Shown: piece after piece, positions 9,075 to 15,402 of the stretch | Layout of the letters: every line of letters begins with the position of its first letter | Numbering within the stretch: position 1 is the stretch's first letter | Assembly (NCBI GenBank): GCA_958417225.1 | Contig: CATZCM010000020.1 | Span: 1 to 30,028, forward strand | Source: an uncultured Eubacteriales bacterium | GTDB lineage: Bacteria; Bacillota; Clostridia; Oscillospirales; Acutalibacteraceae | DNA length: 30,028 nt | Reading direction: 5' to 3' | The notes under the pieces: generated by a model | Databases searched by the model: none | What the model saw: the letters and a program-made list of their open reading frames with translations, nothing else | Told to the model about the DNA's origin: nothing | Made by a program: the position numbers and the translations under genes

Positions 9075-9490
9075 TAACATAACATAAATGACCACTAAAA
9101 GTTTAAAAAGCTTTTAGTGGTTAAATTTATGTATGTAGTTGGTTTATATCTATTGTGTGTTTAAAAGATTAAATATTGAGTTTTTTTAAATGGAATTATT
9201 GTTAATATTTAGTTTTTTGCAATAGTTTAATATTTTGCGAAAAATTTATGATTAGGAAGATAGAATGCGAGTTTATAGATATTAGTAAATATTCAACAGC
9301 TGCAACTGGATTTGTAAAGACGATTGCTTTTTTGTGAGTAGTATAGAGAGGTTTAATTTTTTTGATATTTGCATAAATTTACTGAGAGTTTGGAGTAACT
9401 GAAAAATTAAAAAAGCTGAAAGAATTTTGAAAAAAACAGTGTAAGTATAACATCTAAAACAGAAGATGCTATTGAGGCGATTGAAAGTAT
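9075..9490 (+). repeat. Duplicated downstream arm, second copy
   Basis: Homologous to 4189-4630. It covers the whole gap between the surface-protein gene and spoIIM and continues into the last ~80 nt of spoIIM. It lacks about 40 bases present in the first arm and has a 16-nt insertion near 9401-9416 that supplies the spoIIM stop codon. No other gene is visible in the gap. Confidence 0.88.
9091..9121 (+). terminator. Hairpin after surface-protein copy 2
   Basis: ACCACTAAAAG (9091-9101) pairs with CTTTTAGTGGT (9111-9121), an 11-bp perfect stem with a 9-nt loop, followed by TAAATTTATG. It is the counterpart of the hairpin at 4205-4236. The stem is conserved although the loop has changed, which favours a real role. 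The T-run is weak on both strands. Confidence 0.65.
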
Positions 9491-10099
9491 ACCTATTCTT
9501 TTGGAGAAGGTTTTGTTTGAAATGTAAGTATGAGAAATTTTTAGTTTTGGTGTTAGGCACGTATCGCATAACGAAAGTGAAAGATTCATGGATTCCTTTG
9601 TTGCGATGACAACTACTAGTGCTGACACAAAAGCACCTGGTAAAAAAATTAGTATGTAAAAAAGAAATCCAGATAAACTGTATTTTAGACACAGATATCC
9701 ACCCAAAATTCCGATATTTAAACCCTTTATGATGGGGATGATCCATGTGATGACAAATCCCCATAATGAAAATCCAAGTAGTGTAATGACTAAAAGAAAT
9801 ATAAATTGAGATGAGACAGAAGAAGTGAAATTTCCAACGATGGGGTCAGAGATTCTTTTTTGTAAATTACTAGCGAAGAAAATGTCCAGTAGTGAAAATG
9901 TATCACTGGAACAGGCTTTAGATATAATTGCACCTAGAATGAGTCCACTTACTACAAATACGGATAATAGAAAAACGGCAAAATTTTGTCTTATAGTGGA
10001 ATATGTGTTAGAAATTTTTTTGCATGTGAATTGTCTTAATTTTTCTGTATTTACTACAGGTGATTTCAATTTGTTTTGTTTTAAGGCTTTGGTTAGCAT
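9407..10099 (-). CDS. spoIIM: Stage II sporulation protein M
   Basis: Polytopic membrane protein of the SpoIIM family (230 residues; typical members about 200-215). In sporulating Firmicutes, SpoIIM acts with SpoIID and SpoIIP in the wall-remodelling complex that drives engulfment of the forespore. Hydrophobic segments lie at about residues 41-62, 95-120, 122-165 and 205-222. F-V-I-T-W-I-I-P and G-F-L-F-Y-I-L-I-F-L-P-G are family-like blocks before and in the central helices. The ATG at 10099 has a GGAGGA Shine-Dalgarno at 10106-10111. It runs divergently from spoVT and convergently to the surface-protein gene. Its last ~80 nt fall inside the tandem duplication and are present as a relic at 4556-4629. 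A sigma-E promoter would be expected for this family, but I could not identify one convincingly. Confidence 0.85.
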   Translation of the reverse strand: MLTKALKQNKLKSPVVNTEKLRQFTCKKISNTYSTIRQNFAVFLLSVFVVSGLILGAIISKACSSDTFSLLDIFFASNLQKRISDPIVGNFTSSVSSQFIFLLVITLLGFSLWGFVITWIIPIIKGLNIGILGGYLCLKYSLSGFLFYILIFLPGAFVSALVVVIATKESMNLSLSLCDTCLTPKLKISHTYISNKTFSKRIGILSIASIASSVLDVILTLFFSKFFQLF

Positions 10100-10186
10100 A
10101 ACATGTCCTCCATTTTATAATAGTTCTATATGTAATATATATTTACATAATTGTCAGCTTATGATAAAAATCTTATTCTAAAGTTT

Positions 10187-10215
10187 GCATATTATTTTTT
10201 CAAAGGAGCATAATA
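10187..10215 (+). promoter_or_regulatory. Candidate sigma-G promoter for spoVT
   Basis: GCATA (10187-10191), 17-nt spacer, CATAATA (10209-10215). This matches the Bacillus sigma-G consensus GNATR-N17/18-CATNNTA at every defined position. Sigma-G is the late forespore sigma factor and drives spoVT in Bacillus subtilis. The AAAGGAG within the spacer is unlikely to be a Shine-Dalgarno, because no start codon follows at a suitable distance. Confidence 0.7.
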
Positions 10216-10263
10216 ACAAAGCAGATATACTTTAAAAATGACATTAAAAAAGGGGGAAATAAT

Positions 10264-10803
10264 GTGAAAGCTACAGGTATAGTTAGAAGAATTGATGATT
10301 TAGGTCGGGTTGTTATACCGAAGGAAATCAGAAGGACTTTAAGAATACGAGAAGGTGACCCTCTCGAGATATATACAGATGTAAATGGTGAAGTTATTTT
10401 TAAAAAGTATTCTCCAGTAGGAGAACTCTCTCAGCTTGTAAATCCATATGCAGAGGTGCTGTGGAAAACTTCTGGATTTCCAGCTTTAATTACAGATAAA
10501 GACCATGTAGTTGCAGTTTCAGGGATTTCTAAAAAGGAGTTTCAGGAAAGAAGAATTTCATCGGCTCTGGAGGAACTTATGGAATCAAGACAGAGTTTTA
10601 TGGCTGAGGAAAATGATACAAAAGACCTTATGCCGGTTGAAAATGTGGAGGAAAAGGCCCTGATAGCATATCCAATTATATCTGCAGGAGACGTTACAGG
10701 TGCTGTTGTATTATTGAAGATGGACGCAGATAGGTGCGCAAGTGAGATTGAGGACAAACTTGTTCAAGCAGCAGCGAGTTTTTTAGGTAGGCAAATGGAA
10801 TAA
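10264..10803 (+). CDS. spoVT: Stage V sporulation protein T, AbrB-type regulator
   Basis: 179-residue forespore transcription regulator, full family length. The N-terminal AbrB/MazE-type swapped-hairpin DNA-binding domain (residues 1-50: ATGIVRRIDDLGRVVIPKEI and following) is joined to a C-terminal GAF-like domain (about 55-178). The start is GTG at 10264, preceded by AAAGGGGG; the ATG two bases upstream reads directly into a stop. SpoVT tunes sigma-G-dependent genes and affects spore resistance and germination in bacilli and clostridia. It stands alone downstream of a sigma-G-type promoter and is followed about 60 nt later by an independent promoter for a Nif11-type peptide. The identification is by near-invariant N-terminal sequence and domain order. 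Confidence 0.96.
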   Translation: MKATGIVRRIDDLGRVVIPKEIRRTLRIREGDPLEIYTDVNGEVIFKKYSPVGELSQLVNPYAEVLWKTSGFPALITDKDHVVAVSGISKKEFQERRISSALEELMESRQSFMAEENDTKDLMPVENVEEKALIAYPIISAGDVTGAVVLLKMDADRCASEIEDKLVQAAASFLGRQME

Positions 10804-10862
10804 TATTTAGTGTAATTATTAATTTGAAGGTTTTGTTATTTAATTGGTTTTATTGTAATATG

Positions 10863-10891
10863 TTGAAATTTGGATAGATTTAGGTTATAAT
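10863..10891 (+). promoter_or_regulatory. Sigma-A promoter for the Nif11-type peptide gene
   Basis: TTGAAA (10863-10868), 17-nt spacer, TATAAT (10886-10891). Transcription would begin near 10898, about 20 nt before a strong hairpin and about 72 nt before the ATG. Confidence 0.7.
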
Positions 10892-10918
10892 TGATGTAAA
10901 TATTTTATTTTGACGTAT

Positions 10919-10954
10919 AAATATTCAGATGTAAAAGCATCTGAATATTTTTTT
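10919..10954 (+). terminator. Intrinsic terminator-like hairpin in the Nif11 gene leader
   Basis: AAATATTCAGATG (10919-10931) and CATCTGAATATTT (10938-10950) form a perfect 13-bp stem with a 6-nt loop. The T-run (10948-10954) leads straight into the AAGGGG Shine-Dalgarno at 10953-10958. It may end spoVT transcripts. Because a promoter lies only 20-30 nt upstream, it may also act as an attenuator or a 5' stabiliser for the Nif11 mRNA. Confidence 0.75.
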
Positions 10955-10969
10955 AAGGGGCTGATTATT

Positions 10970-11338
10970 ATGTCAAAAGAAAATGTTAAACTATTTTTAG
11001 AAAAGATCCAGACTGACGATAAACTTAAGGAGGCATTAAAGAATGAAAGTGCTGCTATAAATGAGGCTCTGGAATCCAAAGATGTGAAAGTATTGGATAA
11101 GATCGTTGATGTAGCGAAAAATTTTGGATATGATATTACTACTGATGAACTTATAAGTGTAATGGTGGGAGAAAACAATGAATTATCAATGGATGAATTA
11201 GACGCGGTATCGGGAGGAGCACTTACTCGAGACGATGTATATAATATAGTAGTAAAAGTTACGGATCTTATACGTGATATTATACCAATATTTAAGCCAA
11301 AAGAGAATGAGAATGAGAAAAAAAATGAGGAAAAATGA
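10970..11338 (+). CDS. Nif11-type leader / RiPP-like precursor peptide
   Basis: 122-residue small protein with the hallmarks of Nif11-like leader peptides: MSKENVKLFLEKIQTDDKLK at the start, a G-Y-D-I-T-T-D-E-L helix-cap motif at 53-61, then E-L-S-M-D-E-L-D-A-V-S-G-G ending in a double glycine at residues 82-83. In this family a C39-type peptidase/ABC exporter usually cuts after GG. The putative core (84-122) is amphipathic then highly charged (KENENEKKNEEK). It has no Cys or Ser and few Thr, so a lanthipeptide or sactipeptide product is unlikely. No modifying enzyme, peptidase or transporter gene is visible nearby, so it is an orphan precursor. ATG 10970 is preferred over the in-frame ATG at 10910 because the latter lies before the terminator-like hairpin and lacks a ribosome-binding site. 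An alternative is a non-RiPP Nif11-domain protein. Confidence 0.82.
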   Translation: MSKENVKLFLEKIQTDDKLKEALKNESAAINEALESKDVKVLDKIVDVAKNFGYDITTDELISVMVGENNELSMDELDAVSGGALTRDDVYNIVVKVTDLIRDIIPIFKPKENENEKKNEEK

Positions 11339-11362
11339 TCCTGTAATATTCTTTTAAAAAAT

Positions 11363-11405
11363 AAAGATACCGTATGTAGTGTTTTAACTTATACGGTATC
11401 TTTTT
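11363..11405 (+). terminator. Bidirectional terminator between the Nif11 gene and spoVAE
   Basis: AAGATACCGTAT (11364-11375) pairs with ATACGGTATCTT (11391-11402), a 12-bp GC-containing stem with a 15-nt loop, followed by T's. On the minus strand the stem is followed by TTTATTTTTT. It lies between the convergent ends of the two genes and can serve both. Confidence 0.85.
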
Positions 11406-11441
11406 GATAGGTTGTAGATATTTGAAATAATTGTTGGAATA

Positions 11442-11798
11442 CTAACTTTTATCACCAGGTTTGGAAACTAACGCGGCAATATAGCCGAAAAAAACGGCAG
11501 CAGCGATTCCGGCGGCACCAGCAGTGACTCCGCCAGTGATTGCTCCTAAAAGTCCACTTGATTTTACCTTTTCCATAGTGCCTTTTGCGAGAGTATAACC
11601 AAACCCAGTGAGCGGTACAGTGGCGCCTGCCCCTGCAAATTTGACAATTGGTTCATATAAACCTACTGCGGTTAATGCTACACCTAAAGTTACGAATAAA
11701 ACCAGTATGCGAGCAGGTGTCATTTTAGTTTTATCTATCAGAATTTGGCCGATTACGCATATGAGTCCACCTACTACGAAAGCTTTTACATAATCCAT
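11442..11798 (-). CDS. spoVAE: Stage V sporulation protein AE
   Basis: Membrane protein of the SpoVA channel, which carries dipicolinic acid into the forespore and out on germination. The 118 residues carry the conserved blocks DYVKAFVVGGLICVIGQILI, DKTKMTPARILVLFV, Y-E-P-I-V-K-F-A-G-A-G-A-T-V-P-L-T-G-F-G and G-G-V-T-A-G-A-A-G-I-A-A-A. Four hydrophobic segments are visible. The ATG at 11798 has AAAGGA 10 nt before it (11809-11814); the TTG three codons upstream is too close to that site. SpoVAE is usually encoded next to spoVAC and spoVAD. Here it is alone, behind a sigma-G-type promoter and facing the Nif11 gene. The other spoVA genes are probably elsewhere in the genome (inference). Confidence 0.95.
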   Translation of the reverse strand: MDYVKAFVVGGLICVIGQILIDKTKMTPARILVLFVTLGVALTAVGLYEPIVKFAGAGATVPLTGFGYTLAKGTMEKVKSSGLLGAITGGVTAGAAGIAAAVFFGYIAALVSKPGDKS

Positions 11799-11828
11799 AT
11801 TACACAAGTCCTTTCATATATATATGTT

Positions 11829-11857
11829 TAGTGTGTCCCTGTGACAAAAAAATATTC
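11829..11857 (-). promoter_or_regulatory. Candidate sigma-G promoter for spoVAE
   Basis: On the minus strand: GAATA (11857-11853), 17-nt spacer, CACACTA (11835-11829). This matches GNATR-N17/18-CATNNTA with one mismatch. Transcription would start near 11822, 24 nt before the start codon. spoVA genes are sigma-G-dependent in Bacillus subtilis. Confidence 0.55.
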
Positions 11858-12102
11858 TTAAAAAATTTTATTGTTTTTTTTTGTGTATGTCGGTTTATAA
11901 TTTGATTTTATTATAATAACTAATGAAGTTGAAATTTTTTTAATTTTTAAGTTTAATGGAAAATCGTATTATTTTTTGATAATAGTATGTACTGATGACG
12001 ATATTGAAAAAATATAAGAATATGATATGATACATTAAAATGTTTTTATTTTTTTGAACTTTGAGCATTGTATGAGTGTTTTTGATGAGCGGTAAAAAGG
12101 AG

Positions 12103-12130
12103 TTGACAAAATTATCTTTTGTGCTATAAT
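12103..12130 (+). promoter_or_regulatory. Sigma-A promoter for the KtrB-like gene
   Basis: TTGACA (12103-12108), 16-nt spacer, TATAAT (12125-12130), both hexamers consensus. A weaker second candidate, TTGAAA-N16-TATGAT, lies at 12004-12031. The rest of the 11858-12102 stretch is AT-rich and contains no gene that I can see. Confidence 0.75.
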
Positions 12131-12180
12131 ATCTCTATGATGTTAGTACGTCAGATTTAGTGTTAAAATATAATTTTGGT

Positions 12181-13611
12181 ATGAATAGAGGGATTATTTT
12201 GAATAATGATGAAGAGACTTATGGTAGTAACCCGAAGAATTTTTCGCATAGATTTAAAAATATATCGCCAGTTAGGTTGATTGTACTTAGTTTTGCTGCG
12301 GTAATATTTTGTGGGGCAGGTTTGCTAACTTTGCCGATATCTGCAAGAGATGGGGGTGTTACTAGTTTTATTGATTCGTTCTTTGTAGCAACGTCTGCAA
12401 CTTGTGTTACTGGATTGACGCCCTTTGATACTTGGTCGCATTGGTCTGCTTTTGGTCAACTTGTTATTATTTTATTGATCCAAGTGGGTGGACTTGGTAT
12501 GGTTACGTTTACTACCGGTTTTACTCTGTTTTTACATAAGAAAATCGGTCTTCGTGATATGAAAATAGTTAAGGAGTATACGGGTGCATCAATAAAAGAT
12601 GCGGCATCTCTTATTAAGACGATTATTTACTGGACTTTGTTTTGTGAGTTATGTGGAGCAATTGCCCTAGGATTCAGGTTTGTACCAAAGTATGGATTAA
12701 GTGGAGTGTGGGCATCGTCATTTATCGCGATATCTGCGTATTGTAATGCGGGGTTTGATGTGATTGGATTTGATGTTCCGGGAAATAGTCTTATTGGATT
12801 TGCTTCGGATCCGGTTGTAAGCGTAACTGTTACCCTTTTGATTACACTTGGTGGTATGGGATTTTTGGTTGTGAGTGACATATATTCTGTTATGAATAGA
12901 AAAATTAAACTAAAAGGAAGCCACCAGCGCCTTAATTTGCATACCGTTATTGTACTAGTTACGTCATTGATATTGCTTTTTGGAGGAGCCTTTATGTTTC
13001 TTATGGTGGAGCATGATAATACACTTAAGGATATGAGCTTAGGGGAAGGCTTTTTTGCTTCACTTTTGGAATCATCAGTGCTGCGTACGGCTGGGTTTAA
13101 TGCGATGCCGATGGCTAATCTTAGAGATGTGTCAAAGGTTCTTTCAATATTGTTGATGTTTATTGGTGCGTCCCCGGTGTCTACCGGAGGAGGTGTGAAA
13201 ACTACTACAATTGTGGTTTTACTTGTGACGGTGTTTTGTGTGCTGAAAGGTGAAAATGAAACAGTTTTGAAAAATCATCGAATATCTAAAAGTACTGTGT
13301 ATAAATCACTTACAGTGTTTGCGTTGGCTATAGGTGTTATAATCTTGGCATCTTTGCTGATAGATGGAGTGGAGATGGGAAAAGGGTTTTCTATGCTAGA
13401 AATAATATTTGAAGTGGTTTCAGCGTATTCTACTACGGGAACATCTCTTGGGATTACTCCTGAATTGTCTGTGTTCTCAAAAATTTTGTTGTCACTTGTT
13501 ATGTTTATAGGTAGAGTGGGTATTATTTCAACAATATTTGCAATGTCTATCAAGAGAAAGTCGGATCGCAAAGACAAAATTTTCCCTGAGGCAAGAGTTA
13601 TTGTTGGATAA
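12181..13611 (+). CDS. ktrB: TrkH/KtrB-family potassium (or sodium) uptake channel subunit
   Basis: Ion-conducting subunit of a Trk/Ktr/Hkt-type cation uptake system. Four repeated membrane-pore-membrane units are visible, each with a selectivity-filter glycine: S-A-T-C-V-T-G-L-T-P, A-Y-C-N-A-G-F-D, L-R-T-A-G-F-N and A-Y-S-T-T-G-T-S-L-G. The pattern A-S-P-V-S-T-G-G-G-V-K-T-T-T after the third pore is also typical. The length (about 476 residues) is normal. The regulatory KtrA/TrkA partner is not in this window. The start is uncertain: GTG 12160 and ATG 12181 lack a good Shine-Dalgarno, while TTG 12199 has AGAGGG at 12187-12192. The citrate synthase gene follows after 19 nt, probably in the same transcript. 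Confidence 0.9.
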   Translation: MNRGIILNNDEETYGSNPKNFSHRFKNISPVRLIVLSFAAVIFCGAGLLTLPISARDGGVTSFIDSFFVATSATCVTGLTPFDTWSHWSAFGQLVIILLIQVGGLGMVTFTTGFTLFLHKKIGLRDMKIVKEYTGASIKDAASLIKTIIYWTLFCELCGAIALGFRFVPKYGLSGVWASSFIAISAYCNAGFDVIGFDVPGNSLIGFASDPVVSVTVTLLITLGGMGFLVVSDIYSVMNRKIKLKGSHQRLNLHTVIVLVTSLILLFGGAFMFLMVEHDNTLKDMSLGEGFFASLLESSVLRTAGFNAMPMANLRDVSKVLSILLMFIGASPVSTGGGVKTTTIVVLLVTVFCVLKGENETVLKNHRISKSTVYKSLTVFALAIGVIILASLLIDGVEMGKGFSMLEIIFEVVSAYSTTGTSLGITPELSVFSKILLSLVMFIGRVGIISTIFAMSIKRKSDRKDKIFPEARVIVG

Positions 13612-13630
13612 AGTAAAGGAGGATTTTATT

Positions 13631-15010
13631 ATGTCGGATGTCAACTACTACAATTATTCGGAGATTTCTCCGCAAATTATGGAACTGAGCAAAGTTTGTA
13701 TAGCGAATGGCCGTATCGATCTTGACTTGTATGAAAAGTATAAGGTTAATAGAGGGTTGAGAGATGTTAACGGAAAAGGAGTTTTAACGGGGCTTACAGA
13801 TATTTCTGAAATTACTGCACACGAAACTGATGAGAACGGTAACACGGAGCCTTGTGATGGGAAACTGTTTTATCGTGGAAGAGATATAAATGATATAGTG
13901 CAGGGTTTTGTGTCAGATGATAGATATGGGTTTGAGGAGGTTGTATATCTGTTGCTGTTTGGTGAGTTGCCAGATGAGGAAGACCTTAAGTCTTTTGATA
14001 AACTTTTGGCAAAATACCGCAACTTGCCTCCTAATTTTGTCAGAGATGTTATTATGAAGGCCCCAAGTGGAGATATGATGAACATGCTGTCACGTAGTGT
14101 ATTAACTTTGTATTCGTACGATGATAAAGCAGATGATATTTCTATACCGAATGTGCTTAGACAGTGTATACAACTTATTGCAATATTTCCTTTGCTTGCA
14201 GTATACGCGTATCAAGCCTATAGGCATTATAAATTATATGAAAGTTTGATTATACATCGTCCATTGCCGGAACTTTCTACCGCTGAAAATATTTTGAGAA
14301 TGCTTAGACCCGATAGTAAGTATACTGATCTTGAAGCAAAAATTTTGGATTTGGCACTGGTATTACACGCGGAACATGGTGGAGGTAATAACTCGTCTTT
14401 TACTACACATGTGGTTTCTTCTTCGGGAACGGATACTTATTCTACAATTGCGGCTTCTTTGGGTTCTTTGAAGGGGCCAAAACATGGTGGCGCTAACATA
14501 AAGGTTATAAAAATGGTAGATGACTTGAAAAATTACGTTAAAGGGCCAAATGATAAGGACGGAATTGCAAAGTATCTAGAGGATATATTGTATAAAAGAG
14601 CCTTTGATCAAAAGGGATTGATATATGGAATAGGACATGCTATATATTCGAAATCTGACCCTAGAGCAGTAATTTTGAAAAAGTTTGCTAAAAAGTTGTC
14701 AGAGGAGAAGGGCTTGAAAGAGGAGTTCGATCTGTACCGAAATATAGAGAAAATTGCTCCGGAAATAGTTGCTAAACATCGGAAGATGTATAAGGGAATA
14801 AGCGCTAATGTGGATTTTTATAGCGGATTTGTTTATAAAATGTTGGATTTGCCAATTGAATTGTATACACCAATTTTTGCGGTGTCTAGAGTTTCAGGGT
14901 GGAGCGCACACCGTATAGAGGAACTTGCTAATGCAGGGAAAATTATTAGACCAGCATATAAAAGCGTAGCAGTTCATAAATCCTATGTCCCAATGTCTGA
15001 ACGCCCTTAG
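13631..15010 (+). CDS. gltA: Citrate synthase
   Basis: Condenses acetyl-CoA and oxaloacetate to citrate, at the entry of the oxidative TCA branch (glutamate supply in many anaerobes). The 459-residue protein carries the catalytic triad of the family: His285 in G-P-K-H-G-G-A-N, His336 in G-I-G-H-A-I-Y-S-K-S-D-P-R, and Asp395 in N-V-D-F-Y-S-G. H-A-E-H-G-G-G-N-N-S (246-255) is also conserved. ATG 13631 has an AAAGGAGG Shine-Dalgarno at 13615-13622; upstream in-frame starts overlap the transporter gene and are not favoured. It is probably cotranscribed with the cation transporter. No aconitase or isocitrate dehydrogenase gene is adjacent. A 2-methylcitrate synthase activity cannot be excluded from sequence alone. 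Confidence 0.95.
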   Translation: MSDVNYYNYSEISPQIMELSKVCIANGRIDLDLYEKYKVNRGLRDVNGKGVLTGLTDISEITAHETDENGNTEPCDGKLFYRGRDINDIVQGFVSDDRYGFEEVVYLLLFGELPDEEDLKSFDKLLAKYRNLPPNFVRDVIMKAPSGDMMNMLSRSVLTLYSYDDKADDISIPNVLRQCIQLIAIFPLLAVYAYQAYRHYKLYESLIIHRPLPELSTAENILRMLRPDSKYTDLEAKILDLALVLHAEHGGGNNSSFTTHVVSSSGTDTYSTIAASLGSLKGPKHGGANIKVIKMVDDLKNYVKGPNDKDGIAKYLEDILYKRAFDQKGLIYGIGHAIYSKSDPRAVILKKFAKKLSEEKGLKEEFDLYRNIEKIAPEIVAKHRKMYKGISANVDFYSGFVYKMLDLPIELYTPIFAVSRVSGWSAHRIEELANAGKIIRPAYKSVAVHKSYVPMSERP

Positions 15011-15049
15011 TTTCTTTCTTTTGAAAAAGAAAGAAACCAAAGAAAACTT
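15010..15049 (+). terminator. Hairpin after citrate synthase, dispersed-repeat type
   Basis: GTTTCTTTCTTT (15010-15021) pairs with AAAGAAAGAAAC (15026-15037), followed by CAAAGAAAACTTT. The same architecture (a pyrimidine stem, GA in the loop, a purine stem, then C-A-rich-ACTTT) occurs at 29777-29812. It could act as a terminator for citrate synthase but looks like one member of a dispersed hairpin family. Confidence 0.6.
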
Positions 15050-15071
15050 TATTGCGCAGTCTATAACTTTT

Positions 15072-15375
15072 TGAGAAAAAAAGTTGTTGTGACTGCGCTA
15101 TGTTTTTTTCTTTAGAGCGAGTTTTAAACATACGGTTTAAGGTTCACTAAGAAAAGTTATTGAGACTATATTAATGTTTTTCTTTAACGTGAAGTTTAAA
15201 TGTACGGTTTAGGATCTGCGAAGAGAAAAAGTTGTTGAGATTATATTAAGTTTTTTCTTTAATGTGAAGTTCAAGTGTACGGTTTAGGATTTGCGAATAA
15301 AAAAAAGTTGTTGAGGCTATGTTAAGTTTTTTTATTAGTGCAAAATCAAGTGCATAGTCAAAAATTTTATGAACG
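15072..15375 (+). repeat. Four degenerate ~75-nt tandem repeats
   Basis: The anchor AAGTTGTTG (AAGTTATTG in the second unit) occurs at 15081, 15154, 15229 and 15305, giving periods of 73, 75 and 76 nt. Each unit then has a GACTATATTAA-like stretch, a TTTTTCTTTA tract and, in the first three units, TACGGTTTA. An A-rich tract before the anchor can pair with the T-rich tract after it, so each unit can form a weak A/T hairpin. No coding frame runs through the units. They fill the gap between citrate synthase and tmcAL. Confidence 0.8.
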
Positions 15376-15402
15376 AAAAAATATTGAGATAGGGATGAAT
15401 TT

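Noticed and set aside
9282..9764. Second minus-strand frame overlapping the spoIIM 3' half
   Set aside because: It overlaps a clear SpoIIM frame, its product is low-complexity and resembles nothing, and it has no start signal.
10910..10969. N-terminal extension of the Nif11-type protein from ATG 10910
   Set aside because: It would place the terminator-like hairpin inside the coding sequence and lacks a Shine-Dalgarno; the Nif11 domain begins naturally at ATG 10970.
13538..13630. Upstream extension of citrate synthase into the transporter gene
   Set aside because: The strong AAAGGAGG site points to ATG 13631, and the extended residues do not resemble the family.
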